Translations under genes and position numbers: made by a program
The notes under the pieces: model-generated
Told to the model about the DNA's origin: nothing
The model's database searches: none
The model's input: the letters and a program-made list of their open reading frames with translations, nothing else
NCBI GenBank assembly: GCA_021809755.1
Contig: JAJZJZ010000002.1
Coordinates: 31,731-95,730, forward strand
Length of the DNA stretch: 64,000 bases
Source of the DNA: Thermoplasmata archaeon
GTDB taxonomy: Archaea; Thermoplasmatota; Thermoplasmata; Thermoplasmatales; Thermoplasmataceae
Reading direction: 5' to 3'
Part shown: piece after piece, positions 30,601 to 40,049 of the stretch
Layout of the letters: each line of letters begins with the position of its first letter
Numbering within the stretch: position 1 is the stretch's first letter

Positions 30601-30704
30601 TGGGGACTTCGGACGAAGCATGGATGACGGAGCTTACGGGCAATGAGCTGAAGAATGTTTTTACGCTGAGAAGGGAGATCGTCACCGACGGAAGCGATCG
30701 GTAG
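27657..30704 (+). CDS. SNF2-family helicase
   Basis: [92 protein letters not shown]. Confidence 0.96.
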   Translation: [1015 protein letters not shown]

Positions 30705-31571
30705 ATGGCACAGCGCAGATACAGTCACTCATACTATCCGTATTATAGGCCCAGCACACCAAGAAAGGCGGAGGGAGGAATGAAGATAAAGTCCAGTAGA
30801 GGTGAGATTGGGGGAAAGTGGTGGTCGAAGAGATTTCTTTCCATCCTGAGTTCATACGGTTGGGACAGTAGACTTGAGAGGGGGAGAAGATATGCAAGAT
30901 CAGGACAGGTCCTGAGAATCAATATGGGAAATGGAACAGTGCAGGCAGAGGTTCAGGGATCAAGAAGTACTCCCTATAAGATAGAGATAGCTTTTCCGCT
31001 GGCAGGAGAGGAGTCATGGGCCGAGATTTTCTCATACCTGATGGAAAAGCCAGAGATTATTTCACACATGCTCACGGGTGAATTGTTACCTGAAGTTGAG
31101 GAAGCCTTCAGGAAGGCCAGGTCACCAATGATCCCGGAAAAGTCCAGTGAGATCACCATGAACTGCAACTGTCCGGATTACGCAAACCCCTGTAAGCACA
31201 TTGCCGCGGTCTTTTATGTCCTGGCGGATTACCTGGATGAGGATCCATTCCTGCTTTTCCAGCTCAAGGGCAAGAAGAAGGACGAGGTGATGAAATCAAT
31301 ATGGGAGAAGAAGGAGGCGCAGGTTCCAGATGTCAATATAAAAAACACGAAGGAAGTCGGGGAGATTTCCGCGGAATCTTTATCAAGATTCTGGGGTTCG
31401 CATTCTGTAAGCGTAAAACCAGTGGTGAGCGGTAATATCCCATCGATATCTCCACTCAAAAAGTATCCCTTGCCGGATGATTTCAACGATCCGCTTGTTA
31501 TATCTATCCTTACAGGATATTACGATGAGATTGGAAAAGGAATACAGAAACTCAATGTCAAAAGTCAATAA
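30705..31571 (+). CDS. SWIM zinc-finger protein partnered with the SNF2 helicase
   Basis: CNCPDYANPCKHIAAVFYVLADYLDEDPFLLF (CxCx(n)CxH); abuts the helicase stop. Confidence 0.92.
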   Translation: MAQRRYSHSYYPYYRPSTPRKAEGGMKIKSSRGEIGGKWWSKRFLSILSSYGWDSRLERGRRYARSGQVLRINMGNGTVQAEVQGSRSTPYKIEIAFPLAGEESWAEIFSYLMEKPEIISHMLTGELLPEVEEAFRKARSPMIPEKSSEITMNCNCPDYANPCKHIAAVFYVLADYLDEDPFLLFQLKGKKKDEVMKSIWEKKEAQVPDVNIKNTKEVGEISAESLSRFWGSHSVSVKPVVSGNIPSISPLKKYPLPDDFNDPLVISILTGYYDEIGKGIQKLNVKSQ

Positions 31572-31634
31572 GTTAGGATGGGTAAATTTCTTCATCAAGT
31601 TTGGGGGTTCATTTCTTAAATTCGGTTTCTTGCT

Positions 31635-32033
31635 ATGATTAATTCTTCACGGATCAGGGAATTACAATATTTGAGCAAGAAAGCTCTGACTTTCAGGGAG
31701 GAGATGAATTGTGAAACCTTATGTTTCGCAAAGACACTAAGATTCAGACACGAAACTCCTCCTGTGAAAAACCATGAGAAAGTCGTGCATGAAAATCCCC
31801 ATGCAATGATTGAACCTATGGGACTTCTACATGAGGTTGGGGACGTCTCCGTTCCGCAGTCTGAGCAGAGGAATGGGGTGAAGGCATATCCCGATTGCAT
31901 ACAGTCAGGGATGTATGCAAGTGGAGCACCGATACCCACAGAGATGCAACTTTCAGGTCTGGAAAGACGTCAAAACTCGGTAATATGTTCTTGCAAAACC
32001 GTCCGAACCGTGAGGAATGAAAGCGAAAACTAA
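31635..32033 (+). pseudogene. ORF-like relic, possibly mobile-element derived
   Basis: Open frame with unusual composition, no recognised domain and no paired neighbour. Confidence 0.25.
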
Positions 32034-32215
32034 GCAACGATGATAACCTCCAATGCCTTAGCTGAGAGGAGTATGTCGGTGGTTCACATTATATCAGGCT
32101 TTGTTTTTCATTTATGGGCATCTCTTAATGCACGGAGGGAAGTTCCGAAAATCACATAGCTCGAGACCCAAAGAATATCACTCTAAGGCTATTTCTTAAT
32201 TTTCTCATAAATGAC

Positions 32216-33184
32216 CTATTGCTTCCTAGCCAGATAGGACAATCGCCTGTTACGGTTTCTCTGAGTGAGCCACGAAATTAGCCTTCCAAATCTTCCCATT
32301 AAAGGGGGAATTGGGTTATCCCATCCTTCAAGTTTACGAATCAGGGAAGCCACAGCGCCGGGATTACCTGTCATCTTTGCTGCGTATCTATCTGCGCTTC
32401 CGTTTTGATTAAGAGCCATAAATCCAATTATTAACGGGGAAAATATAATCTCGATCAGTAACAGGACGCCGACAATAGGAAGGATGATGATGCCAAGGTT
32501 TGGAAATCCACCCATCAAGATATAAGCAAAAATGTCAGCTTCAAAAGCGAAGACAGTTGCAATCAGGTATACTATTCTGGTGTTTTCGCCGTGGGAGTAT
32601 TTGAAGAATGAATAGGCAAGTAAAGCGTCCGTTTCATCTGGAGATAGTGTTTCTATTAACGAATCAAGCAAAAATATCTTCCTTTCCTTTAGCGTGATAG
32701 CAATCTTTTTCCGGCGGAAATCTGTAAACTGAGAAAGATAGACAGAGGGAATACCTTTGTCGTTGCTTTCAAGCATTGTGGCTATCCTTTCAGTCAGTTC
32801 CGCACTGTAAACCCCACTGGGAAATGTCGGGCCAGCCTTTGTCTTCAAATAATGGGCAATGGCGTATGAAGCAGCAAATATGGACCCGGTTAAAATTACG
32901 ATTCCGATGACCTGCTTTTCCAGCAGTGATGGTAAATATACAAGCGTTGACACCAAGGTTGCTACAGTTCCCTCAAACAGGTATAATGCTAAGAATACGG
33001 TAGTTCTGGACTTTATGCTGTTTCTCAGTAGCCACACCTCAAGATAAGAAGAAACCAGAAGTGAAGACCATATGACGGGAAGAAGATAGATGAGCTGAAG
33101 CAATCTGCTTTCACCAACCCCTATTAGAATGATCAGTGGGATACTCATTGGTATACTGGCAAAATTGTCTGGACTCCTTCGCAT
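32216..33184 (-). CDS. M48/HtpX-like membrane protein lacking the HExxH motif (putative pseudoprotease)
   Basis: LSPDETDALLAYSFFKYSHGEN aligns by eye with LSPEELEAVLAHELGHIKHGD; SADRYAAKMTGNPGAVASLIRKL matches the M48 D-x-x-A downstream block. Confidence 0.6.
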   Translation of the reverse strand: MRRSPDNFASIPMSIPLIILIGVGESRLLQLIYLLPVIWSSLLVSSYLEVWLLRNSIKSRTTVFLALYLFEGTVATLVSTLVYLPSLLEKQVIGIVILTGSIFAASYAIAHYLKTKAGPTFPSGVYSAELTERIATMLESNDKGIPSVYLSQFTDFRRKKIAITLKERKIFLLDSLIETLSPDETDALLAYSFFKYSHGENTRIVYLIATVFAFEADIFAYILMGGFPNLGIIILPIVGVLLLIEIIFSPLIIGFMALNQNGSADRYAAKMTGNPGAVASLIRKLEGWDNPIPPLMGRFGRLISWLTQRNRNRRLSYLARKQ

Positions 33185-33369
33185 TATGTTTGAAACGTTT
33201 AAATTATATAAACATTGGTTCAGAAGCTATGGCGACACCTATATTAGATTAACGAGGAATACAAAAGGGGGTGGAACTCCCGTTAGAAAATGATATACAT
33301 CCTTTTGATTGCTATAGGTGTTTCCCCTAATTTTGGTTCTTTTTTGACGTTTATGTTGATAATGGTAGT

Positions 33370-34842
33370 TCAGTCCTTATATCTGGCAAGCGTATATGCA
33401 AAGAAGAACGGTATGATCATCCATAAAATGCCGGCTATTATGAGGGTTGGGCTGATGATTCCGTATGCAGCAGGGTTGATTGTCTCAGCACCAAAAAGTC
33501 CGAACTTATCTGTAAACATTGCCTGCACCAGACTTGAATATCCGGCGGGGCTTGCATAATCAAAGGCAATGTTTGCAAGAATATATGCAGAGGTGCTTGA
33601 CGATACATTCAGGGCAGAAAGTACAGCTACAGGTATAATTCCCCAGAACAGATCAAAAACTATAAACACTCCTATGGAACCCCCAAGCAGTGTGCTTTGG
33701 GATTTCACAACATGTGAAAAGAAATAAACAATGGCCAGAAACGCAGTACCCTCAACGACATACGTCCATAGAAAATACAGGCTGAAATAAACTGAAAGAT
33801 ACATACCAAAGTAGTGGTGTATTATCAGGGAGGAAAAAATCACTGATAACGTCACTGCTATTATTATAGCTATCACATTGGATGTAAATCTGGAGATGAT
33901 GACACCTCCTCTGGTTACTGGTCTTTTCATCACGGATTCAAGCACACCGCTTGTCCGGTCCCTGCCATAGGTCAGATACCCCGCAAATATTGCAAGGATT
34001 GGAATCAGAAAACCCAGTATTTGGGAAGTTCCCGAAAATACAAGAATCTGTAGGGAGCTCTGTGTCATGGGCACATAATCTGTAAGCGGCCCTATAACGT
34101 AAACATATTGCGGCTTAATCATAGAGAATACCTGAAAAACGTCACTATTATTCTTTGCCACAACTGCATAAGTATTATTTATATCTCCATAGGTTACACT
34201 TGGGAAAAAGGATTTAACAACAAAATTTGACGCATTGAATTTAAACGAATAATTTTTTGCAGCAGAGTACTGAGATTCCCCAATAGAGTAATTTGAAACA
34301 TAAATTCCAATCTGCGGTGCTGATGATCCGTTACTGCCTACATACAGCATCAGGAAGCCTAAACTGCTGGTGTTATACGGATTCACGATCCCGGGAATCA
34401 CGCTGAAACCGGAAAACCTTTCCTTTGGATCAACTTGATATTCTGTCTGGGTAGTTGTTTTTGAGCTCCTCAAAGTAGAATAGGTATAGTTAACGCTAAT
34501 AACAATTGATGATTTAGAGGTATTTACTTGAAATGTTGCATTGGCAAAGCCCTTCAAACCTGTTTTTACCGAATGAAAGGTGCCATTATATTCAAAATGT
34601 GCAATCACTCCGCTGGATGGTTCTCCATATGCATTATGAGCAAATCCCACCATTGTGATATTTGTACCTTTAATATAATAACCGTAGTTTAAGCTTGACT
34701 TAGCAAAGATTGAAGGAGGTGAGTTGAAAGTAACAGAAGACTCATAGGCCAGTAGCGAGGAAAAGCCAACTATGGCTATGATAAGAATTATAACAAACTT
34801 ACTTGTCAGTGTTCTCCTAATTTCGTAAATTATTGGTTTTAT
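33370..34842 (-). CDS. ABC-2 type transporter permease; reading frame extends upstream of ATG 34653 to an ATA overlapping the ATPase stop
   Basis: Frame upstream of 34653 reads IKPIIYEIRRTLTSKFVIILIIAIVGFSSLLAYES..., a typical ABC-2 permease N-terminus; downstream YGRDRTSGVLESVMKRPVTRGGVIISRF. Confidence 0.8.
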   Translation of the reverse strand: MKPIIYEIRRTLTSKFVIILIIAIVGFSSLLAYESSVTFNSPPSIFAKSSLNYGYYIKGTNITMVGFAHNAYGEPSSGVIAHFEYNGTFHSVKTGLKGFANATFQVNTSKSSIVISVNYTYSTLRSSKTTTQTEYQVDPKERFSGFSVIPGIVNPYNTSSLGFLMLYVGSNGSSAPQIGIYVSNYSIGESQYSAAKNYSFKFNASNFVVKSFFPSVTYGDINNTYAVVAKNNSDVFQVFSMIKPQYVYVIGPLTDYVPMTQSSLQILVFSGTSQILGFLIPILAIFAGYLTYGRDRTSGVLESVMKRPVTRGGVIISRFTSNVIAIIIAVTLSVIFSSLIIHHYFGMYLSVYFSLYFLWTYVVEGTAFLAIVYFFSHVVKSQSTLLGGSIGVFIVFDLFWGIIPVAVLSALNVSSSTSAYILANIAFDYASPAGYSSLVQAMFTDKFGLFGAETINPAAYGIISPTLIIAGILWMIIPFFFAYTLARYKD

Positions 34843-35756
34843 CGATCATCACCTATCAATTTGAAAAAGAACTCCTCAAGACTTTCCCCCATCGGGTTGA
34901 ATTTCCTCAACCTGAAACCTGATTTCATGAGTTCTTCTGAGATGTCAACGATCCTTTCATCACTTATTGTCAAGTTTCTCACAGTCAATTCATTACCAGA
35001 TACTTCAACGTCACCATATTTCTCAAGCAACTTTTCACATTCAATACTATAATTATCTACAACTATATGGAGAACGGTATTTCCAAGAGATTTCATTTCA
35101 AATCTGCTTAGTACCCTTATCAATTTCCCATGATCTACTATGGCCACTCTGTCCGCAAGATCCTCTATCTCGTTCAATATGTGGGATGACAGAAGGATGG
35201 CTTTTCCTTCTTTCTTCATCCCAAGAATAAGTTTCCTTACGAAGAGAACCCCCTCTGGATCGAGACCATTTAGGGTCTCGTCAAAAAGAATATTTTGTGG
35301 ATCCCCAATAATTGATTCCGCGATCGCAAATCTCTTCTTCATTCCCTGAGAGAAGTTCCTCAACTTCTTGTCAACATGTTCTGACAATCCAACATTTTCA
35401 AGCAGCTCGTTGATTCTTCTTTCAACGTTAATGTCTCCAAATCTGTAAAATCCCGCATAGTACCTCATAAGTTGAAGTGGTTTCGCATTCATCTCAAAAT
35501 TTGGTTGTTCTGGAATCCACCCAACGCCTTCCTCTGCCTTAATCTTTTCACTTACAATATCAAAGCCATCAACTGTTATTTTGCCAGATGTGGGAATTAT
35601 TATTCCAGAACACATTCTTATTGTAGTGGTTTTTCCTGCTCCGTTTAAACCTACAAGACCGAGAATTTCCCCATCTCTCAAATCTAGTTTAAGATGATCA
35701 ACTGCAAGCGCAGTCTTTGATGAAAATGATTTACTTACCGTCTCTATGTTTATCAT
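34839..35756 (-). CDS. ABC transporter ATP-binding protein
   Basis: GLNGAGKTTTIRM, RNFSQGMKKRFAIAESI, ILFDETLNGLDPEG. Confidence 0.95.
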   Translation of the reverse strand: MINIETVSKSFSSKTALAVDHLKLDLRDGEILGLVGLNGAGKTTTIRMCSGIIIPTSGKITVDGFDIVSEKIKAEEGVGWIPEQPNFEMNAKPLQLMRYYAGFYRFGDINVERRINELLENVGLSEHVDKKLRNFSQGMKKRFAIAESIIGDPQNILFDETLNGLDPEGVLFVRKLILGMKKEGKAILLSSHILNEIEDLADRVAIVDHGKLIRVLSRFEMKSLGNTVLHIVVDNYSIECEKLLEKYGDVEVSGNELTVRNLTISDERIVDISEELMKSGFRLRKFNPMGESLEEFFFKLIGDDR

Positions 35757-35861
35757 TCAACTCCCCCTGAAATCCCCTCCATCAGAAAAGGATAATTAAC
35801 CTAACTGCAAACACCTTCACATGCATTAGAAATTAAGGCTTAAGTCTTGCCATGGGTGATT

Positions 35862-35932
35862 TCCTCCCCCAGCTAACGCAGGGGGCTTCCCGTTTCATTG
35901 ACCGGAGTTACCATTGCTGGTAGAGCTTCAAT
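35862..35932 (-). pseudogene. TnpB C-terminal tail and IS200/IS605-type right-end hairpin relic
   Basis: Reverse strand reads IEALPAMVTPVNETGSPLR* then LGEEITHG; hairpin CCCCCAGCTAACGCAGGGGG (35866-35885). Confidence 0.6.
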
Positions 35933-36510
35933 TGTCAACGCCAATCAACTTTTTTCCAAAAACGCCAATTGAATATTTTCCACCCGTATTTAGATTTTCT
36001 TTCACTCCTTTTTCACCTCATTTATTATGACATTTCCAGTTCTTTTACGATCTTTCAGTCTGTATGATTCTCCTCTTATGTTCACAACATTGCAATGATG
36101 CAGAATACGATCAAGGACAGCAGATGCCATGACAGAATCGCCAAGTACCTCACCCCATTCTGAGAACGATTTGTTTGAGGTGTATATGGTGGAATGCTTC
36201 TCATATCTTGATGAAACAAACTGGAAGAATAAATTGGATTCTTCTCTTGTAAGGGGAAGATATCCAATCTCATCAACTATCATCAACGGAAACCTTGCAT
36301 AGGTTGCAAGACGGTATGACAGTTTCGATGAGAGGAAATCCTTTCTCAATATCTGGACAAGCTTAACCGCCGTGATATAATATATGGATATATCAGAGAA
36401 AGCAGCCTGCATTCCAAGTGCAACGGATAAATGTGTTTTACCAACACCCGGTGGTCCAAGGAATACCACATTCTCATTATTGTGAATGAACCGCATGGTC
36501 ATGAGATCGT
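35933..36510 (-). mobile_element. 5'-truncated IS21-family copy (right end plus 3' part of istB)
   Basis: Begins TGTCAACGCCAA (right end, reverse orientation); carries the istB C-terminal two-thirds, nearly identical to 2465-3226; homology stops near 36510. Confidence 0.88.
36002..36502 (-). pseudogene. Truncated istB
   Basis: 166 aa from TMRFIHNNENVVFLGPPGVGKTH to the C-terminus; N-terminal part missing. Confidence 0.9.
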
Positions 36511-36796
36511 TGATATGCTCCCTTTATTACTTGTACAGTATTAACGAGATATTATAATCATCATCCTATGGTTATATTGGTCATTCTGACGGCATTCAAC
36601 TTTAACATTTGAGTAAATTGTTTCTTTAAAGATATATTCAATCAAGGATCAATAGTTCCCTATCTATCTAATATAACATTGAATGTATTAATCAGATCAA
36701 TATATTTCTGACGCTTTGAAGAAAAAGTCTCTCAAAGGCCTATTTTAAAAGAAAAATGGTATTTTGGTCTCCTGTAAATATGATTCACAGATCATC

Positions 36797-38176
36797 TCAT
36801 TTCTCGGGACTATCAGATACAGAAAACTCGGCAATAACACTATCTTGAGGGATTGAATGTTTCTGATTTATTTCTTCTTGGAAATCAGATATTGAAGATT
36901 TGTTATACACGCTTTCCTGTAGTATCCCTTTTAATACCATGCTTATGGCATAAATTGATAGGTATGAAGCGGTAAAAACGAATGCGCCAACAACTATTAC
37001 TGCAAAGGACTCAAGTCCGAGCTGATAAAGCGCCGCAAAACCTCCGCCAAAAAGTAGACCATTTGGAAGATTTGAGGCTCCGGATGCACCTGCAAATGCG
37101 GTTTGTGTAAAAAATGCTATCATAAGAAGACCAAATATTCCTCCAACGGTATGACCCGGAAGTACTCCGACCGGATCGGTATACCATTTTGGCTTGGAAA
37201 ATATTCTCTCTGCAAATACAAATATGGGCCCGCTTATGAGACCAATAATAACTGCACTTCCCGGACTCACATATCCTGCCAGAGGTGTTATGACAATGAG
37301 TCCCATTAGAACACCGTTCACACCATATAAGACTCCAGGATCCTCTTTGGAAATGAGGAATTTCGTCGCCATGGTTGAAACCATTGCGGATGCAGCAGCC
37401 AGAAATGTGGTTATTACCACTATCACGGTTTCATTTGTAAAAGCGAGTTCACTTCCTGGATTAAAGCCAAACCAGCCAACCCATAGAAGAAGAATTGAAA
37501 GCGTTAACCAGCCGGAATTCAAATTTATCTTTTCTACCAATGACTGTTTTAATCCTCTCCTCTTTTCTTCCTGCCATATTCTAATCATTATGGCAATTGC
37601 AGCGAACCCTGCAGCCGCATGCACCACCAACCCTCCCGCAAAGTCACGAACTCCCATCGTATACAACCAGCCGGTTGGATTCCAAATCCACGCTGCCGGC
37701 AATGTCCATATTAATGCAAAGTAGATTATTGCAAATATCATGAAAGCAGATAATTTAATCTTACGGAGCACCACAACGGCAACAAGTGCAAGTGTTACAG
37801 ATGCGAAAGCAGTCTCAAAGAGAAAATATGTACCCAATGACAAGCCAGTATCAAAGAACTTTGTTCCGGTAAGCCAGAAAACGCTGGTCAATGATCCTGA
37901 AACGGTGGTAGAAAACATGCCGAGGAATATGTTGCTGTAAAAGGGATTTCCGATTACTCCACCGATGGTTGGAGCGAAGGCGATATTGAATCCTATCAAT
38001 CCCATAAAGAACAATGCAAACCCCGTGATAATGAGGGTCTTGTATAGACTTCTGTCCATCCTGTGGCCAAGTTCACCAATTTCAAGAAATCCAACCGATA
38101 TTGTCATGGTAAACACGAGAAGACCTGCAATCAAAACCCAGAGATTATTTATTAGATCAGTTTGCATCAAAATCAC
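36797..38176 (-). CDS. amt: Ammonium transporter (Amt family)
   Basis: GVRDFAGGLVVHAAAGFAAIA, GWFGFNPGSELAF, PVGVLPGHTVGGIFGLL. Confidence 0.94.
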   Translation of the reverse strand: MILMQTDLINNLWVLIAGLLVFTMTISVGFLEIGELGHRMDRSLYKTLIITGFALFFMGLIGFNIAFAPTIGGVIGNPFYSNIFLGMFSTTVSGSLTSVFWLTGTKFFDTGLSLGTYFLFETAFASVTLALVAVVVLRKIKLSAFMIFAIIYFALIWTLPAAWIWNPTGWLYTMGVRDFAGGLVVHAAAGFAAIAIMIRIWQEEKRRGLKQSLVEKINLNSGWLTLSILLLWVGWFGFNPGSELAFTNETVIVVITTFLAAASAMVSTMATKFLISKEDPGVLYGVNGVLMGLIVITPLAGYVSPGSAVIIGLISGPIFVFAERIFSKPKWYTDPVGVLPGHTVGGIFGLLMIAFFTQTAFAGASGASNLPNGLLFGGGFAALYQLGLESFAVIVVGAFVFTASYLSIYAISMVLKGILQESVYNKSSISDFQEEINQKHSIPQDSVIAEFSVSDSPEK

Positions 38177-38727
38177 TTACGTCGGGGAATTAGGGATGAT
38201 TATTTTAAATATCGTGTTGAATTATTAGTCACTTTTATGTTGATGCAGTTTCATATTCAATTTCACCAGACATGTGTGGAAGAAAGCCATAGATGGACAA
38301 TGTCTAAATTATGATGAATAACGCCGGAAAAACCGGAATGAGAAATAATGCCTGTATGGCAGAAGACACAGCTATGGAAATTTATTCCATATTTGTTTGG
38401 ATTCTTAGAAGCCACATTGTTCAACAGGTCAATTCTTTATGCCTGAGATAGAGGAATAATGCGAGGATAGAGGGGATTAAGCCCACTGCAATATTGCTCA
38501 TGAATTGTGCAATAAAACTTGACGCCTCAATATATCATGATTGTGATAGGTATTGTGCAGAAAGAATCATGTTTGTCATCGTGAAACCGACGTAAAATCC
38601 TATGGCGGTCAGACTATCCCCTAAACCTAAGACAGGAAGCGGTCCCACAAATGTGTAAGGTTGTGTATTCAAATTAGGGTGAAAATTTTAAAATTGGCAA
38701 TCCTCTGCAAATTGAAAAGTAGTTTCC

Positions 38728-39480
38728 TTATGCCTCTTCTAACCATTTGCTTATACATTTTTGTACGTCATCAAAGTCTGGTAATACGCCCAGGATTATT
38801 TGTTTCAATTCCCTTTTATACGTTTTGCCTGTCTGGTCCAATCTTTTCATAAATTCATCGAAGTCAAAGTGCGTATGGTAATAGTCAAGCTTCTTGTTTA
38901 CCAATACCTGGTCAAACTTAATCTTCTTTTTATAAATCAGATAATAGAGATCGTTTACATCCCTGGCTTTTTCACGTGTAAGTATTGCTCTAATCTTTTC
39001 TGCTCCCACCTCATCAAGATTCATTCCTTGGACTACCTTGACTGGAATATCGTATTGTGGAAAGTCTGCCATCAGGGATATCTTTGGAAGAATAATATCC
39101 TCCCTCGAGCTGATTTCCACATATACGATGCATCTGTCCTTTTCAGTGGTATTAAGGGGGCCGTTAATCATGAATCTTGCAGATAGACCAAGATTGTTAT
39201 CTTTCATGATCTTAAATTCATTTTCGTAACCGTATAAATTCAAAGATCTGGAAACAAATTCAGGTAGCGTTTTCTTTATGGGAGCTGCAGCAGTGAAATC
39301 CAAATCCTCAGAAAATCTGTTCAGGCCATGAAAAATCCACAGATACGTTCCCCCTTTAAACACGAGAGGGTAATCGGAGACTATTGTGAGAATCAGACTC
39401 TGCACATAGTGCTTTTCCTGCTGCCATGGCCTCATGCCTGATAGTTTTGACAATTCTATTATTCTCTTTGAGTTGATCAT
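38728..39480 (-). CDS. AbiEii-type nucleotidyltransferase toxin, copy 2
   Basis: FKGGTYLWIFHGLNRFSEDLDF; GAEKIRAILTREKARDVNDLYYL. Confidence 0.9.
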   Translation of the reverse strand: MINSKRIIELSKLSGMRPWQQEKHYVQSLILTIVSDYPLVFKGGTYLWIFHGLNRFSEDLDFTAAAPIKKTLPEFVSRSLNLYGYENEFKIMKDNNLGLSARFMINGPLNTTEKDRCIVYVEISSREDIILPKISLMADFPQYDIPVKVVQGMNLDEVGAEKIRAILTREKARDVNDLYYLIYKKKIKFDQVLVNKKLDYYHTHFDFDEFMKRLDQTGKTYKRELKQIILGVLPDFDDVQKCISKWLEEA

Positions 39481-40049
39481 CCAACCGCCTCCAGCAGCTT
39501 CAATCTTCCTTTGCCTTTGAATTTCTCCAAATAAGGCTTAAATTCTAACATCTCTTTGCTCCCAGTATATGGATCAATATCTTTTTTGGAAAAATAATTG
39601 AGGTAGTATCCATCCAGAAGCGCTTTTTCTACAGTTGCAACAAAGCAGTAACTTCTCCCTATTTTGTGGCGTTCATAACCAAACATGAGTGCCGAAGGAA
39701 TCTTATGATATACCAGACCGAGGCCGACAAGCACGATGGAGTTCACGGGAGTTACAGATTGGACACTGTGCGGAGCCTGCTGCAGTACATTGTGAAACAG
39801 CAAAGCCGAGTGCAGTGATATATATGATGGTTCAATTAACTGAGAAGCTATCACTAGATCATTGGCTGCAAAAGAAATTTTTCCTCTTACCAAAGGAATA
39901 GCAAGACCACTTTTCCATAGGCGAGTCAGATAAACTGAAGCAGTGGTGTGATTTTTACCTGTTAAATTGGATAGCTGAGATGTTGTGTATACTGCCCTTT
40001 CAGACTCCAGAGCCATTTCCCTAATTTTATAAAGCGTAAGTTCTTTCAT
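39477..40049 (-). CDS. AbiEi-type antitoxin, copy 2
   Basis: wHTH plus EPSYISLHSALLFHNVLQQAPHSVQSVTPV, VATVEKALLDGYYL; 4-bp overlap with the toxin. Confidence 0.88.
   Translation of the reverse strand: MKELTLYKIREMALESERAVYTTSQLSNLTGKNHTTASVYLTRLWKSGLAIPLVRGKISFAANDLVIASQLIEPSYISLHSALLFHNVLQQAPHSVQSVTPVNSIVLVGLGLVYHKIPSALMFGYERHKIGRSYCFVATVEKALLDGYYLNYFSKKDIDPYTGSKEMLEFKPYLEKFKGKGRLKLLEAVG

Noticed and set aside
37103-38228. Plus-strand ORFs overlapping amt
   Set aside because: Antisense to a full-length ammonium transporter.
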